Part shown: piece after piece, positions 30,932-40,469 of the stretch
Numbering within the stretch: the first letter of the stretch is position 1
Layout: every line of letters starts with the position of its first letter
From: Rhizobium album
Lineage (GTDB): Bacteria > Pseudomonadota > Alphaproteobacteria > Rhizobiales > Rhizobiaceae
DNA length: 64,000 bases
NCBI RefSeq assembly: GCF_003122325.1
Contig: NZ_QFBC01000004.1
Location: 1 to 64,000 of the forward strand
Direction: 5' to 3'
The notes under the pieces: model-generated
Seen by the model: the letters and a program-made list of their open reading frames with translations, nothing else
Told to the model about the DNA's origin: nothing
Databases searched by the model: none
Translations under genes and position numbers: made by a program

Positions 30932-32614
30932 ATCCGGCCGCAGCCCCTGAAGCGCCATTTCGAACGCCGCCTCTCCACGGCGCGAAATTTCGATGATCCG
31001 TCCACGGTCGATATGGACGATACGGTCGGCGATGGCCGCCTCCCGCCGCAGGTGCGTGGCGATGACCACGGTCTTTTCCGCGGCGCGCGCCGCAAGCCGA
31101 TCCAGCACGTCACAGGCCGTCGGCCCGTCCAGACCGTCGGTCGGCTCGTCCAGCAGCCAGAGTGGCGTGTCGCGCAGGAAAAGCCGCGCCAGGGCCAGCC
31201 GGCGCGATTGCCCGCCCGACAGGCCAAGGCCACCTTCTCCAAGCACGATATCGAGCCCGCCCAGTGCTGCGATGTCGTTCTTCAGGCCGGCATCGGCCAG
31301 AGCCTGCCAGAGCCTGCCATCATTGGCGTCGGGATCGGCGAGTTTCAGATTGTCGCGCAGCGTGTCCTCGAACAGTTCGGTGCGCTGCGTCATCAGCGTC
31401 GACGGCAGGCTGGCGACCGTTCCCTGCCGAACGGGGATCTCGCCGGCGGCGAGGCCAAGCAGCGTCGTCTTGCCGCTGCCGCTGGCGCCGATGACGGCAA
31501 GACATTCGCCGCGCTCGACGGCCAGCGAGAGTTCGCGGAAAACCGGATGCGGCGCACCAGCATGAGCCGCCGTCACGCCATCGAAGCGGAGCGCTTCACC
31601 GGCGGCCGGTTGTTGCGACAAAGGCACTTCCACATCGGCCGAGAGCCGCGGCGCGATCCGCCGGGCGGCCAGAAGGCTGCGGCCGAGTTCAAGCGCCCCA
31701 CGGCGCAGGCCGGCAAAGGGTTCGACGGCGGCGAGCGTCAGAAGCACGCCGAAGGCGGCGACGGGAGCAGTGATCGCACCCGCCTCGGCGAGCGCTGCGA
31801 CCGCCAGCAGGACGCCGCCGGTCAGACAGGCGCCGAGCATGCCGAGCGCCGCCAGCGTGCCGGTTTCGATCCGGTTCAGGCGATCCTCAGCCTTACCGAG
31901 GCGTTCGTCGGCATGGACGGCTGCCGCGCGTGCGGCGGCAAGCCGGCCGGTCATGACAAGATCGGTGCGCCCCGAGACCATGTCGATGGTCCGCGCGCGC
32001 AGGGCCTCCAGCGCGATCAGCCGCCGGCCGGCCGGGCGTAACGCCTTGCCCGCGGCGAGGAACAGGATGGCGTTTCCGCCGACCAGCAGCACCAGCCCGA
32101 CGGCAAGGCCGAGCGGAACGCTGAGGAAAGCAAGGGCGATGCCGGCCGTCAATGCCGCGCAGAAAGCCACCAGTCCGGGGACCAGCACGCGCAGATAGAG
32201 GCTGTCGAGCGCATCGATATCCGCCGTCAGGCGGAAAAGCAGCCGGGCCGGCCGCTTGACGAGATCGCGTGCGGCACCCGGCGCCGACCAGCCGCGGAAC
32301 AGCTTTTCCCGCAGGGTGGCCAGGATTTTCAACGTCGCGTCATGGGTGACGAGCCGTTCGCCGTAACGCCCGGCCGTGCGGGCGATGGCGAAGAAGCGGA
32401 TGCCGGCGGATGGCGCGAAGACGTCGAAGGCGAGCGCCGAACCGGCCGAAAGGCCCGCCAGCGCCGTTGCCGTGACGAACCAGCCGGAGAGCCCGAGCAG
32501 GGCAAGCCCGGCCAGCATGGTGGCTGCCGCCAGCACGGCGCCGAGCAGGAGGCCGCGGCGCTGCACGCGCAGGAAAAGCGAAAGCACCGGATAAAGATCG
32601 GTAAGCCGAAGCAT
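30929..32614 (-). CDS. cydC: ABC exporter subunit CydC
   Basis: Half of the CydDC heterodimeric ABC exporter that supports cytochrome bd assembly (glutathione/cysteine or haem handling). The 561-aa protein has six membrane helices (LLLGAVLAAATMLAGLALLG, ALSGWFV type segments), then the ATPase domain with Walker A VIGASGSGKTTLLGLAAG, signature LSGGQSRRLALARLFL and Walker B WLLDEPTDGLD. It overlaps cydD by one nucleotide. The hairpin at its end may reduce read-through into cydA. Confidence 0.94.
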   Translation of the reverse strand: MLRLTDLYPVLSLFLRVQRRGLLLGAVLAAATMLAGLALLGLSGWFVTATALAGLSAGSALAFDVFAPSAGIRFFAIARTAGRYGERLVTHDATLKILATLREKLFRGWSAPGAARDLVKRPARLLFRLTADIDALDSLYLRVLVPGLVAFCAALTAGIALAFLSVPLGLAVGLVLLVGGNAILFLAAGKALRPAGRRLIALEALRARTIDMVSGRTDLVMTGRLAAARAAAVHADERLGKAEDRLNRIETGTLAALGMLGACLTGGVLLAVAALAEAGAITAPVAAFGVLLTLAAVEPFAGLRRGALELGRSLLAARRIAPRLSADVEVPLSQQPAAGEALRFDGVTAAHAGAPHPVFRELSLAVERGECLAVIGASGSGKTTLLGLAAGEIPVRQGTVASLPSTLMTQRTELFEDTLRDNLKLADPDANDGRLWQALADAGLKNDIAALGGLDIVLGEGGLGLSGGQSRRLALARLFLRDTPLWLLDEPTDGLDGPTACDVLDRLAARAAEKTVVIATHLRREAAIADRIVHIDRGRIIEISRRGEAAFEMALQGLRPD

Positions 32615-34389
32615 CAGACTGCCTCCTTCTGCAATGAGGAAAGATCGACGATCCTGTCCATGCGTGCCGCAAGCAGCGGATCATGGGTTGCGACGATCAG
32701 GGTGCGGCCCTGCGACAGCGCCATCAGGCCATCGACGATCCCGGCAGCCGTCTGGCGATCGAGGTGGGCGGTGGGTTCGTCGGCCAGCACGAGGCCGGCA
32801 TCCTCGCCGGCGGCGGCGCGGGCGAGCGCCAGCCGCAACACCTCGCCACCGGAGAGGCCGACGCCGTTTTCGCCGAGCGGCGACGGGCCGTGATGGCGGG
32901 CGATCTCCTCGAAGGACACCGTCCGCATCGCCTTGTCGCGACAGACACCATCGACCCCGGGCCGGCCGAGCCCGATATTGGCCGCGACGCTGCCGGCAAA
33001 GATGTGCGGCTTCTGGCCGACGAAGGCGATGCCGCGGCGCAGACGATCCGCCGTCTTTGCCGTCAGCTCGGTGCCGCCGATGGAAATGCGGCCGCTATCG
33101 GCCGCCGCCAGGCCGGCGATCAGGGCGATCAGGGTCGACTTGCCGCAGCCGCTCGGGCCGAGCAGCGCTACCCGCTCGCCGGCGGCGACTGCCAGCGAGA
33201 TGGCCTGCAGCGTCGGTTCGGTGCGGCCGGCATGGGTGAAGCTCACGGCCTCGACGCGAACCGAAGGGGCCGGACAGCGGGTTGCTGCAAGCGTCGCCGC
33301 GGCATCGCCTCCACCCAGGAGCACGCTGCCCTTGACGGCGAGTTCATCGAGCGCTTTCAGCGCCGCTTCGCCGGCAGCGCGATCGTGCCAGACGGCGGCG
33401 AGTTCGCGCAACGGCTCGAAGAAGGCGGGGGCAAGCAGGAGGATGAACAGGCCTTCAGCCAGCGACAACTGCCCGCCCCATGCGCCGATATCGAGATGCC
33501 CGAGCAGATGGAAACCGACATAAACGGCCATCAGCGCCACGCCGAGGGCGGCGAACAATTCCAGCACGGCCGACGACAGGAAGGCGATGCGCAACACCGC
33601 CATGGTGCGCCGGCGCAGCGAATCCGCCTCCTCGGCCAGCCGGATGGCGGTGCGGTCGACGGCGCCGAGCGCCCGGATGGTGGCAAGCCCGCGCAGGCGG
33701 TCGAGAAGGAAGGCATTCAGGCTGCCGGTCCTGACCAGTTGTTTTTCGCTGGCCGCCTGGGCGCGCCAGCCGATCAGCGCCATGAAGATCGGAATCAGCG
33801 GGCCGGAGATGAACAAGACGAGCGCCGCCATCCACGAGAACGGCAGCACGGCCGCGACGATGACCAGCGGCACGACGGTGGATTTCAGTCGCGCCGGCTG
33901 GAACCGCGACAGATAGGGCACGATCATGTCCGCCTGCTCGGCGACGACGCTGGCGGCAAGGCCGGAGGCCGGCGCCGACCTGTCGAGCGGCGAACGGGCG
34001 GCGAGGCTTTGCAGCGCATCGGCACGCTTCCTCGACAGGATGGCCCGCGCATCCAGAAAGGCCAGCCGTGCAGCAAAAGCGTCGAGCAGGACCTTGAGAC
34101 AGCCGACGACGACGACAACCGCCACTGGCAGGAAGGCGTCCTGGAGACTGCCGTTTTCGGCGATGCCGCCGATCGCATAACTGATCGCCGCCGCCTGGGG
34201 CAACCAGAGCAACGCCGCAACCACCTGCAGCCAGGCCGGCCGCCGGGACTGCGGACCCGCCCTGTGCCTCGCCTTCCGCGACGGCTTGCCGCTGGAAGGG
34301 GCAAGCGCATCTCGCACCTGCGGCCGGACCTTGCCGGCGACATCGTCGAGATCGGCAGACAATCTGGCGCTGTGATCCATGGTAGTCAT
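32614..34389 (-). CDS. cydD: ABC exporter subunit CydD
   Basis: The 591-aa partner of CydC. A hydrophilic N-terminal extension (about 45 residues, Arg/Lys-rich) precedes six membrane helices and the ATPase domain: Walker A LLGPSGCGKSTLIALIAG, Q-loop GIAFVGQKPHIFAGSV, signature GLSGGEVLRLALARA, Walker B LVLADEPTAHLD. The gene starts at ATG 34389, overlapping the regulator's stop by four bases, so regulator and exporter are co-translated. A second in-frame ATG nine bases on is an alternative start. Confidence 0.94.
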   Translation of the reverse strand: MTTMDHSARLSADLDDVAGKVRPQVRDALAPSSGKPSRKARHRAGPQSRRPAWLQVVAALLWLPQAAAISYAIGGIAENGSLQDAFLPVAVVVVVGCLKVLLDAFAARLAFLDARAILSRKRADALQSLAARSPLDRSAPASGLAASVVAEQADMIVPYLSRFQPARLKSTVVPLVIVAAVLPFSWMAALVLFISGPLIPIFMALIGWRAQAASEKQLVRTGSLNAFLLDRLRGLATIRALGAVDRTAIRLAEEADSLRRRTMAVLRIAFLSSAVLELFAALGVALMAVYVGFHLLGHLDIGAWGGQLSLAEGLFILLLAPAFFEPLRELAAVWHDRAAGEAALKALDELAVKGSVLLGGGDAAATLAATRCPAPSVRVEAVSFTHAGRTEPTLQAISLAVAAGERVALLGPSGCGKSTLIALIAGLAAADSGRISIGGTELTAKTADRLRRGIAFVGQKPHIFAGSVAANIGLGRPGVDGVCRDKAMRTVSFEEIARHHGPSPLGENGVGLSGGEVLRLALARAAAGEDAGLVLADEPTAHLDRQTAAGIVDGLMALSQGRTLIVATHDPLLAARMDRIVDLSSLQKEAV

Positions 34390-34958
34390 TCCTTTTCCGA
34401 CGTACGGCGTACGCGCCCCAGCGACACGATCTTATCCTTGGTATCCAGAAGTTTCGTGACCTTGGCGCCGAGCGACAGCAGCATGGCAAGACGCCTGGTC
34501 TCCAGTTGCTTGACGTCGTCGTACCAGGTGGTCAGCTGCTCGATGAGCACATGCATCTCGCCCATGCGCTGCTGCGCATGGCGCTCGGCCTCGCTGGCCG
34601 GTTTCTGCATCAGGATTTCGCGCAGCACGGAGAGCGTCGGATCGACTTCGCGTTTCTTGCGCTCTTCGGCCAGCGTCCGCAGGATCTGCCAGACATCGTC
34701 GGGCGTAGTGTAGAAATCACGCCGGTCGCCCGGCCGGTGACGCAACAGCACCAGATTCCAGGCCTGCAGTTCCTTGAGGCTCATCGAAACATTGGAGCGG
34801 GAGATGTCGAGCGCATCGGTGATCTCTTCGGCGCAGAGCGGCTCGGGAGAGACGTAAAGCAGCGCATAGATCTGGCCGACGGTGCGGTTGATGCCCCATC
34901 GGCTGCCCATTTCGCCGAAATGCAACACGAAAGCCTGGACGAGAGGGGGAAGATCCAT
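34386..34958 (-). CDS. GbsR/MarR-type transcription regulator heading the cyd operon
   Basis: The 190-aa winged-helix protein has GINRTVGQIYALLYVSPEPL, CAEEITDALDISRSNVSMSL and KELQAWNLVLLRHRPGDRRD, a beta-wing typical of GbsR-family repressors, followed by a helical dimerisation region. ATG 34958 (MDLPPLVQAFVLHF) gives the normal start; the frame continues to 35027 across the operator palindrome and is rejected. It is first in the leftward unit regulator-cydD-cydC-cydA-cydB-cydX and is the likely local regulator of the oxidase genes. Confidence 0.88.
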   Translation of the reverse strand: MDLPPLVQAFVLHFGEMGSRWGINRTVGQIYALLYVSPEPLCAEEITDALDISRSNVSMSLKELQAWNLVLLRHRPGDRRDFYTTPDDVWQILRTLAEERKKREVDPTLSVLREILMQKPASEAERHAQQRMGEMHVLIEQLTTWYDDVKQLETRRLAMLLSLGAKVTKLLDTKDKIVSLGRVRRTSEKE

Positions 34959-34978
34959 AAATTTCGTTCCATCTGAAT

Positions 34979-34996
34979 TTTCAGAAATTTCTGAAA
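34979..34996. promoter_or_regulatory. Operator palindrome upstream of the gbsR-type gene
   Basis: TTTCAGAAATTTCTGAAA is a perfect 18-bp palindrome 20 nt upstream of the regulator start codon, with AATT/AATTC extending the symmetry outward. It is the natural autoregulatory site for the regulator and would control the whole cyd operon. Confidence 0.65.
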
Positions 34997-35329
34997 TTCT
35001 TGTATTCCACGAACCCGAACTTTGCAATTTGCATTTTCCGCTGCGTCAAAGTGTGCCGGTCCTGCCTTCGCCGCATCCGTTGGACCGCAATGGGCTCTAG
35101 GATAAAATATGCAGCAGGCATAAAGCGCTACATCGAAGGTCCATGGCGCACGGTGCTTCGGTATCGCCCGGTTTCGCCACGCATCTGTGCATCGACATGG
35201 GGCCGCCGGCCTTGATGCATGTCAAGTCCGGAACCTTTGTGATGTTGCGCGCCGCCTCTGGCAAATTCGATGATACGCCTATATGACTTTGCCGGGCGGA
35301 CGTCCCGTTCACAGGGGTAATTGCGTTTG

Positions 35330-36715
35330 ATGCAAAACATCGTCGCCGGGCGTTTCAACGCCTTTCCAGGAGTTTTGGCCCGGCTTTGCGGCGCCGTTCT
35401 AGTCGTTGGCACCGTCCTGATGCTTTCGGGCTGCGGCGGCCGGCCGATCGGGGTCATGCAGCCGACCGGCCAGCAACTGCCGGGCACCACCGCTGTCGAC
35501 CTTCTCGTCGCCACGACGCGTGCCCCTTCCGAAGACAGGGCGATCCTGTTTACCGGTGAACGGGGCACCGGCCTGCGCGTCGATGCGGTAAAGGTTTCCA
35601 TTCCGCCGGAGGCCAACCGCAAGGTCGGCCAGGTGCAGTGGCCGGAAAAGCTGCCGGGCGATCCGCTGCGCGACTTCACCACCGTTTCGGTCGAGCCGAT
35701 CGAAAGCGCTGCCGAAAGCTCCGCCTGGGTGCATCGCCACCTGCCGGCCAATCGCCGTGTCATGGTGTTCGTCCACGGTTTCAACAACCGTTACGAGGAT
35801 GCGGTCTACCGGTTCGCGCAGATCGTCCACGATTCGCATGCCGAGGTGACGCCGGTCGTCTTCACCTGGCCGTCGCGCGCCAGCATCTTCGACTACAATT
35901 ACGACAAGGAAAGCACCAACTATTCCCGCGATGCGCTGGAAGAGCTGCTGCAGCGGCTGGCCAACGACAAGTCCGTCGGCGAGGTCACCGTCATGGCGCA
36001 TTCGATGGGCACCTGGCTGGCCGTCGAGGCGCTGCGCCAGTTGGCGATCCGCGACGGGCGCGTGCCGGCCAAGATCAGCAACGTCATCCTGGCCTCGCCC
36101 GACCTCGACGTCGATGTCTTCGGCCAGCAGATGGCGAGCCTCGGCAAGCAGGGTCCACATTTCACCCTGTTCGTTTCGCAGGACGACCGGGCGCTGATCG
36201 TCTCACGGCGCATCTCCGGCAATGTCGACCGGCTCGGCCAGATCGATCCGTCGCAGGAACCCTATCGTTCGGCGCTGGAACAGGCGGGCATCACCGTCAT
36301 CGACCTGACCAAGCTCAAGACCGGCGACAGCCTCAACCACGGCAAATTCGCCGAAAGCCCCGAGGTGGTGCAGCTGATCGGCCAGCGCCTCGTCGCCGGC
36401 CAGACGATCACCGACAGCGAAGTCGGCCTCGGCGAGGCCGTCGGCTCGGTGGCGCTCGGTGCGGCGCAGACGGTCGGCAATGCCGCCAGCGTTGCCGTCA
36501 GCACGCCGATCGCCGTCTTCGACCCGCGCACCCGCCGCAATTACGGCCGGCAGGTGGAACGGCTCGGCAGTTCCGTCGGCAATACGTTGACATCGGTCGA
36601 TACGGTCGGTCAGGCGGTGGATATCGGGCAATCGTCCGGTGTGCGCAGCGTGGCGATCGGCGGCGACTGCGCCGCGATCAGAGATAGGCGAAGAGCGGGC
36701 TGCAATAGCCGGTAA
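35330..36715 (+). CDS. Lipoprotein alpha/beta hydrolase (DUF900 type, 461 aa)
   Basis: The N-terminal lipoprotein signal VVGTVLMLSGCGGRPI (lipobox LSGC) predicts membrane anchoring. The hydrolase core has VFVHGFNNRYEDAVYRFAQI, VFTWPSRASIFDYNYD and the nucleophile elbow VMAHSMGTWLAVEAL (Ser), followed by ILASPDLDVDVF with the acidic residue and LNHGKFAESPEV with the likely catalytic His. The substrate is unknown. ATG 35330 is used; a TTG nine bases upstream is possible. Its 3' end overlaps the convergent carrier-like gene by 38 nt. The 372-nt region upstream (34959-35329) holds only the cyd operator and no gene that I can support. Confidence 0.85.
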   Translation: MQNIVAGRFNAFPGVLARLCGAVLVVGTVLMLSGCGGRPIGVMQPTGQQLPGTTAVDLLVATTRAPSEDRAILFTGERGTGLRVDAVKVSIPPEANRKVGQVQWPEKLPGDPLRDFTTVSVEPIESAAESSAWVHRHLPANRRVMVFVHGFNNRYEDAVYRFAQIVHDSHAEVTPVVFTWPSRASIFDYNYDKESTNYSRDALEELLQRLANDKSVGEVTVMAHSMGTWLAVEALRQLAIRDGRVPAKISNVILASPDLDVDVFGQQMASLGKQGPHFTLFVSQDDRALIVSRRISGNVDRLGQIDPSQEPYRSALEQAGITVIDLTKLKTGDSLNHGKFAESPEVVQLIGQRLVAGQTITDSEVGLGEAVGSVALGAAQTVGNAASVAVSTPIAVFDPRTRRNYGRQVERLGSSVGNTLTSVDTVGQAVDIGQSSGVRSVAIGGDCAAIRDRRRAGCNSR

Positions 36716-37061
36716 CGGTCCCTTCGGCGACCAGCGGCGGGCCGAGGCGGCCATCCCGAGGCGCAACGACGGGCCGCAGCAGCGCGCCGACCTGCAGGTA
36801 GGCGACGATATCGCCCTTGCGCACCGGGCGCGGCGCGGCAGCGGCCGGCATATCGTCGAGCGGATGGTGCGAGCGGAAGAGGCCGGCATGCGGCGCCTGT
36901 ATCGTCGTCAGGGAAGACCGCGCCACCGCTGCAGGGGACGGCAAGGCATCAGACCGGCCCGCCGGCAGCGATATCCTGCCCGTGGCATCCTCGTACACCA
37001 CTTCGGCTATGCCGTAGCGGCGCATCAGCGCCCGCAACGCCTCGATATCGCCGCCGCTCAT
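36678..37061 (-). CDS. Biotin carrier-like protein lacking the biotinylated lysine (127 aa)
   Basis: The overall layout resembles a biotin carboxyl carrier: a short N-terminal helix ([20 protein letters not shown]), a Pro/Ala linker, and a barrel-like end [16 protein letters not shown] ... [40 protein letters not shown] and LFAYL. Where carriers have EAMKM, this has LLRPVVA, so there is no biotinylation lysine. It starts with ATG at 37061 overlapping the carboxylase stop (ATGA). It may be a structural or substrate-handling subunit, or a decaying duplicate of the adjacent carrier. Confidence 0.72.
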   Translation of the reverse strand: MSGGDIEALRALMRRYGIAEVVYEDATGRISLPAGRSDALPSPAAVARSSLTTIQAPHAGLFRSHHPLDDMPAAAAPRPVRKGDIVAYLQVGALLRPVVAPRDGRLGPPLVAEGTVTGYCSPLFAYL

Positions 37062-38416
37062 GACGGCGCTCCCCAGCCACCCTGCAGCAGCCGTTCCAGG
37101 TGATGGATATCGAAGCCACCGGCGACGAAACCCGGCTCGTCGAGCATGCGCAGATGCAGCGGGATCGTGGTGCGGATGCCCTCAATGGTGGTTTCCCGCA
37201 GCGCCCGGCACATGCGGGCGATGGCCTCCTTGCGCGTCGCGCCATGGGCGATGATCTTCGCCACCAGCGAGTCGTAATGCGGCGGCACGCGGTAGCCGGA
37301 ATAGAGGTGGCTGTCGACGCGGATGCCGGGACCGCCCGGTGCCACGAACTGCGAGACAAGCCCCGGCGACGGCGTGAAGCGGAAGGCATCCTCGGCATTG
37401 ATCCGGCATTCGATGGCATGGCCGGAAAAAACCACATCCTCCTGCGCCAGCGACAGGCGCTCGCCTATGGCGATGCGTAGCTGCTCACGAACGATGTCGA
37501 TACCGGTGACCATCTCGGTCACCGGATGCTCCACCTGCACGCGGGTGTTCATCTCGATGAAATAGAAGGCGCCGTTTTCATACAGGAACTCGAAGGTGCC
37601 GGCGCCGCGATAGCCGATGGCGATACAGGCCTCGGCGCAGCGGCTGCCGATGGCATCGATGACGTTGCGATCGATGCCGGGGGCCGGGCTTTCCTCGATG
37701 AGTTTCTGATGGCGGCGCTGCGCGGAGCAGTCGCGTTCGCCGAGATGGATGGCGTTGCCGTGCCCGTCGGCCAGCACCTGGATTTCGACATGGCGCGGGA
37801 ATTCCAGGAATTTTTCGATGTAGATGTCGCGGTTGCCGAAGGCGCGGCCGGCCTCTTCACGCGTCATGGCGGCGGCTTCCACCAGGGTCACTTCGGATCG
37901 GACGATGCGCATGCCGCGCCCGCCGCCGCCGCCGGCCGCCTTGATGATCAGCGGATAACCGATGCCGGCGGCAACGGCGCGGATGGCGTTCGCATCCTCC
38001 GGCAGGGCGCTGTCGGGGCCGGGAACGCAGGGCACGCCGGCGGCGATCATCGCCCGCTTGGCGGCCACCTTGTCGCCCATGGTGCGGATCGCCGCGGAAG
38101 GCGGGCCGATGAAGACGAGGCCGGCCGCCTCGACCATCTCCGCAAAACCGGCATTTTCGGAGAGGAAGCCATAACCCGGATGGATGGCGTCGGCGCCGGT
38201 GAGCCGGGCGGCGAGCAGGATCTCCCGGCCGTCAAGATAACTTTTTGCCGCCGGCGGCGGGCCGATGCAGAGAGACTGGTCGGCCAGGGCCACATGCCGC
38301 AGGTCGGCATCCGCCTCGGAAAACACGGCGACGCTTTCCAGCCCCATGTCGCGGCAGGCGCGCTGGATGCGCAGGGCGATTTCGCCGCGATTGGCGATCA
38401 GCACGCGGCGGATCAC
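37058..38416 (-). CDS. accC: Biotin carboxylase, AccC family
   Basis: ATP-grasp enzyme that carboxylates biotin on a carrier protein. The 452-aa protein has the start [40 protein letters not shown], the ATP loop [14 protein letters not shown], the [20 protein letters not shown] block, [20 protein letters not shown] and [20 protein letters not shown]. The start codon is GTG (38416), four bases after the carrier gene. Context with pxpABC suggests a dedicated carboxylase and not the housekeeping fatty-acid subunit, which normally sits with its own accB elsewhere. Confidence 0.92.
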   Translation of the reverse strand: MIRRVLIANRGEIALRIQRACRDMGLESVAVFSEADADLRHVALADQSLCIGPPPAAKSYLDGREILLAARLTGADAIHPGYGFLSENAGFAEMVEAAGLVFIGPPSAAIRTMGDKVAAKRAMIAAGVPCVPGPDSALPEDANAIRAVAAGIGYPLIIKAAGGGGGRGMRIVRSEVTLVEAAAMTREEAGRAFGNRDIYIEKFLEFPRHVEIQVLADGHGNAIHLGERDCSAQRRHQKLIEESPAPGIDRNVIDAIGSRCAEACIAIGYRGAGTFEFLYENGAFYFIEMNTRVQVEHPVTEMVTGIDIVREQLRIAIGERLSLAQEDVVFSGHAIECRINAEDAFRFTPSPGLVSQFVAPGGPGIRVDSHLYSGYRVPPHYDSLVAKIIAHGATRKEAIARMCRALRETTIEGIRTTIPLHLRMLDEPGFVAGGFDIHHLERLLQGGWGAPS

Positions 38417-38419
38417 GGC

Positions 38420-38872
38420 TCAGGCCTCTTTTTCGATGAGGAACAACGGCGTGCCGGCTTCCACCGACGTACCGTCCGCCACAAGGATCGCGGTGATGCG
38501 GCCGGCGCAATCGGCCTCGACCGGATTGAAGGTCTTCATCGCTTCGAGTAGGCCGAGCGTCTGGCCATCCTCGACCCGGTCGCCCTCCTCGACGAAGACG
38601 GCGGCATCGGGTGCCGATGCCCGGTAGAAGGTGCCGATCAGGCCGGCGACCACCTTGTGTTCACGACCGGCATGTTCATGCGGCAGCGCCAGCACTTCGG
38701 CAATCTGCGCCTCGGCCGACATTTCCGGCGTTTCGGCACGGTCGCCGGCAGGCCCGCTACCACGGACCGATTTCGCAAGACGAATACGGACACCGTCCTG
38801 CGTGACGTCGAGTTCTTCGAGCGCGGAGTTTTCCAGCAGGCGCATCAGCTTTTCGATGAGAATGAGATCCAT
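38420..38872 (-). CDS. accB: Biotin carboxyl carrier protein
   Basis: The 150-aa carrier has an N-terminal helix (LILIEKLMRLLENSALEELD), a linker, and the biotinyl domain: VVAGLIGTFYRASAPDAAVF, VEEGDRVEDGQTLGLLEAMK, TFNPVEADCAGRI and VEAGTPLFLIE. The biotinylation site is the Lys in LLEAMKTF (Thr replaces the usual Met after it). ATG 38872 is preferred to a GTG nine bases upstream. It lies between pxpA and accC in one leftward unit. Confidence 0.9.
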   Translation of the reverse strand: MDLILIEKLMRLLENSALEELDVTQDGVRIRLAKSVRGSGPAGDRAETPEMSAEAQIAEVLALPHEHAGREHKVVAGLIGTFYRASAPDAAVFVEEGDRVEDGQTLGLLEAMKTFNPVEADCAGRITAILVADGTSVEAGTPLFLIEKEA

Positions 38873-38886
38873 GCTTGGCACCCGGC

Positions 38887-39648
38887 TCAGATGAAATTGC
38901 GGACGACGATGCCGGCGGCTTCCAGCCCGTCGCGCACCGTGCGGGCGATGGCGACGGCCGAGGGCGTGTCGCTGTGGACGCAGATGCTTTCGATCGACGT
39001 CTCGATGCGCTTGCCGGTGATGGTCTCGATGGCGCCGTCCCTGACCATGCGGGCCGTGCGGGCCGCCGCTTCCGCCGCATCATGGATGACGGCGCCGGCG
39101 ATGCTGCGGTGAACGAGATACCCTTCGTCGGTATAGGCGCGGTCGGCAAAGATCTCCGAGCGCACGGAAAGCCCCATGTCGCGCGCCTGTCGCTCCTGGT
39201 GGCCGAGCGCGATGGTCAGGCAGATGAGGTTCGGATCGACCGCCTTGATGGCATTGTTGACGGCGCGGGCGACGGTTTCGTCCTGCTGCGTCAGGTTGCC
39301 GAGCGCGCCATGCGCCTTGACATGGGTGATCGGATGGCCGGCATAGGCGGAAAGCGCCTGCGCCGCGCCGATCTGGTAGGCGACCAGCCGCTCGATCTCG
39401 CCGGCGGAAAACGGAATGTTGCGACGGCCGAAGCCCCAGAGGTCCGGAAAGCCCGGATGGGCGCCGACGGCAACGCCACGCTCCTTGGCGAGCGCAAACG
39501 TCGCCGCCATGATTTCCGGGTCGCCGCCATGCAGACCGCAGGCGATATTCGCCGAAGAGACGATGGAGAGCATCGCCGCGTCATCGCCCATCTTGTAGGC
39601 GCCGAAGCCTTCGGCCATGTCGGAATTCAGATCGACGCAGAGCGCCAT
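38887..39648 (-). CDS. pxpA: 5-oxoprolinase subunit A (LamB/YcsF family)
   Basis: Subunit of the ATP-dependent PxpABC 5-oxoprolinase that opens pyroglutamate to glutamate. The 253-aa protein has VDLNSDMAEGFGAYKMGDDA, SANIACGLHGGDPEIMAATF, GAHPGFPDLWGFGRRNIPFS and VKAHGALGNLTQQD. It is the first gene of the leftward unit with accB and accC and divergent from pxpB and pxpC across a 134-bp control region. Confidence 0.93.
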   Translation of the reverse strand: MALCVDLNSDMAEGFGAYKMGDDAAMLSIVSSANIACGLHGGDPEIMAATFALAKERGVAVGAHPGFPDLWGFGRRNIPFSAGEIERLVAYQIGAAQALSAYAGHPITHVKAHGALGNLTQQDETVARAVNNAIKAVDPNLICLTIALGHQERQARDMGLSVRSEIFADRAYTDEGYLVHRSIAGAVIHDAAEAAARTARMVRDGAIETITGKRIETSIESICVHSDTPSAVAIARTVRDGLEAAGIVVRNFI

Positions 39649-39752
39649 GGTGTTTCCATCCCTGTTCTTTTCTCGGGCATGATCCTAAAACCAACCGCAG
39701 GGCTCTGACAACGTCGGGCCGGCCGATAAAATCGATAGGCAAGTTTCGTGAA

Positions 39753-39764
39753 CTGATATATCAG
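39753..39764. promoter_or_regulatory. Palindrome in the pxpA-pxpB divergent control region
   Basis: CTGATATATCAG is a perfect 12-bp palindrome, of the kind bound by GntR/FCD-family regulators. It lies 19 nt before the pxpB start. No such regulator is encoded next to it; the Crp/Fnr-type gene at 43944 would be expected to use a different site. Confidence 0.5.
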
Positions 39765-39782
39765 AGAAACAACGAGGCACAT

Positions 39783-40469
39783 GTGAGGCAGGAAGCGCCG
39801 GTGCAGGCAGGTCGCAACACACCGAGATTGAGCATGGAGGGCGCCGGCGCCATCCTTCTCGATTGCGCCGGCCAGACCTTCGACGACGATGCGCAAGCCC
39901 TGATCTGGGCCGTGGCGGCCGAGTTGCGCGCCCACGCCGGCGTGCTGGAAACCGTGCCCGGCATGAACAACCTGATGATCGTCTTCGATCCGCTGCGCCT
40001 GGCACCCGAGGCACTGGAGCAGGCCATCCTGCATTGCTGGCGAACGGTGGTTGCCGATACCGTCAGCGGCAGGACCATCGACGTGCCGGTGACCTATGGC
40101 GGGGCGAAAGGCGAGGATCTCGCCGCCTTCGCCGCCGCCAAGGGCATGAGCGTCGCGGCACTGGTCGCCGCGCATGTGGCGCCGCTCTATTCCGTCGCCG
40201 CCGTCGGCGCCATGCCCGGTTTCGTCTACCTCTCCGGCCTCGATCCACGGCTGGCGATGCCGCGCCGGGCCAATCCGCGCATGAAGGTGGAGGAAGGTTC
40301 GGTCATCATCGGCGGCGCGCAGGCGGGCATCATGCCGCTCACCGCGCCCTCGGGCTGGCACATTCTCGGCCATACGGATTTTTCGCTCTTCGATCCGATG
40401 AAGGACCAGCCCGCCGCCTTCCGGCCGGGCGACCGCATCCGCTTCACCGTCAGGGAGATCATTGCATGA
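39783..40469 (+). CDS. pxpB: 5-oxoprolinase subunit B (KipI family)
   Basis: The 228-aa KipI-like protein has AILLDCAGQTFDDDAQALIW, VLETVPGMNNLMIVFDP, VPVTYGGAKGEDLAAFAAAK, VGAMPGFVYLSGLDPRLAMP and GSVIIGGAQAGIMPLTAPSG WH. It works with PxpC in 5-oxoproline cleavage; in urea carboxylase the same folds form the carboxyltransferase. GTG 39783 is used; an internal ATG at 39834 is possible. It overlaps pxpC by four bases (ATGA). Confidence 0.92.
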   Translation: MRQEAPVQAGRNTPRLSMEGAGAILLDCAGQTFDDDAQALIWAVAAELRAHAGVLETVPGMNNLMIVFDPLRLAPEALEQAILHCWRTVVADTVSGRTIDVPVTYGGAKGEDLAAFAAAKGMSVAALVAAHVAPLYSVAAVGAMPGFVYLSGLDPRLAMPRRANPRMKVEEGSVIIGGAQAGIMPLTAPSGWHILGHTDFSLFDPMKDQPAAFRPGDRIRFTVREIIA

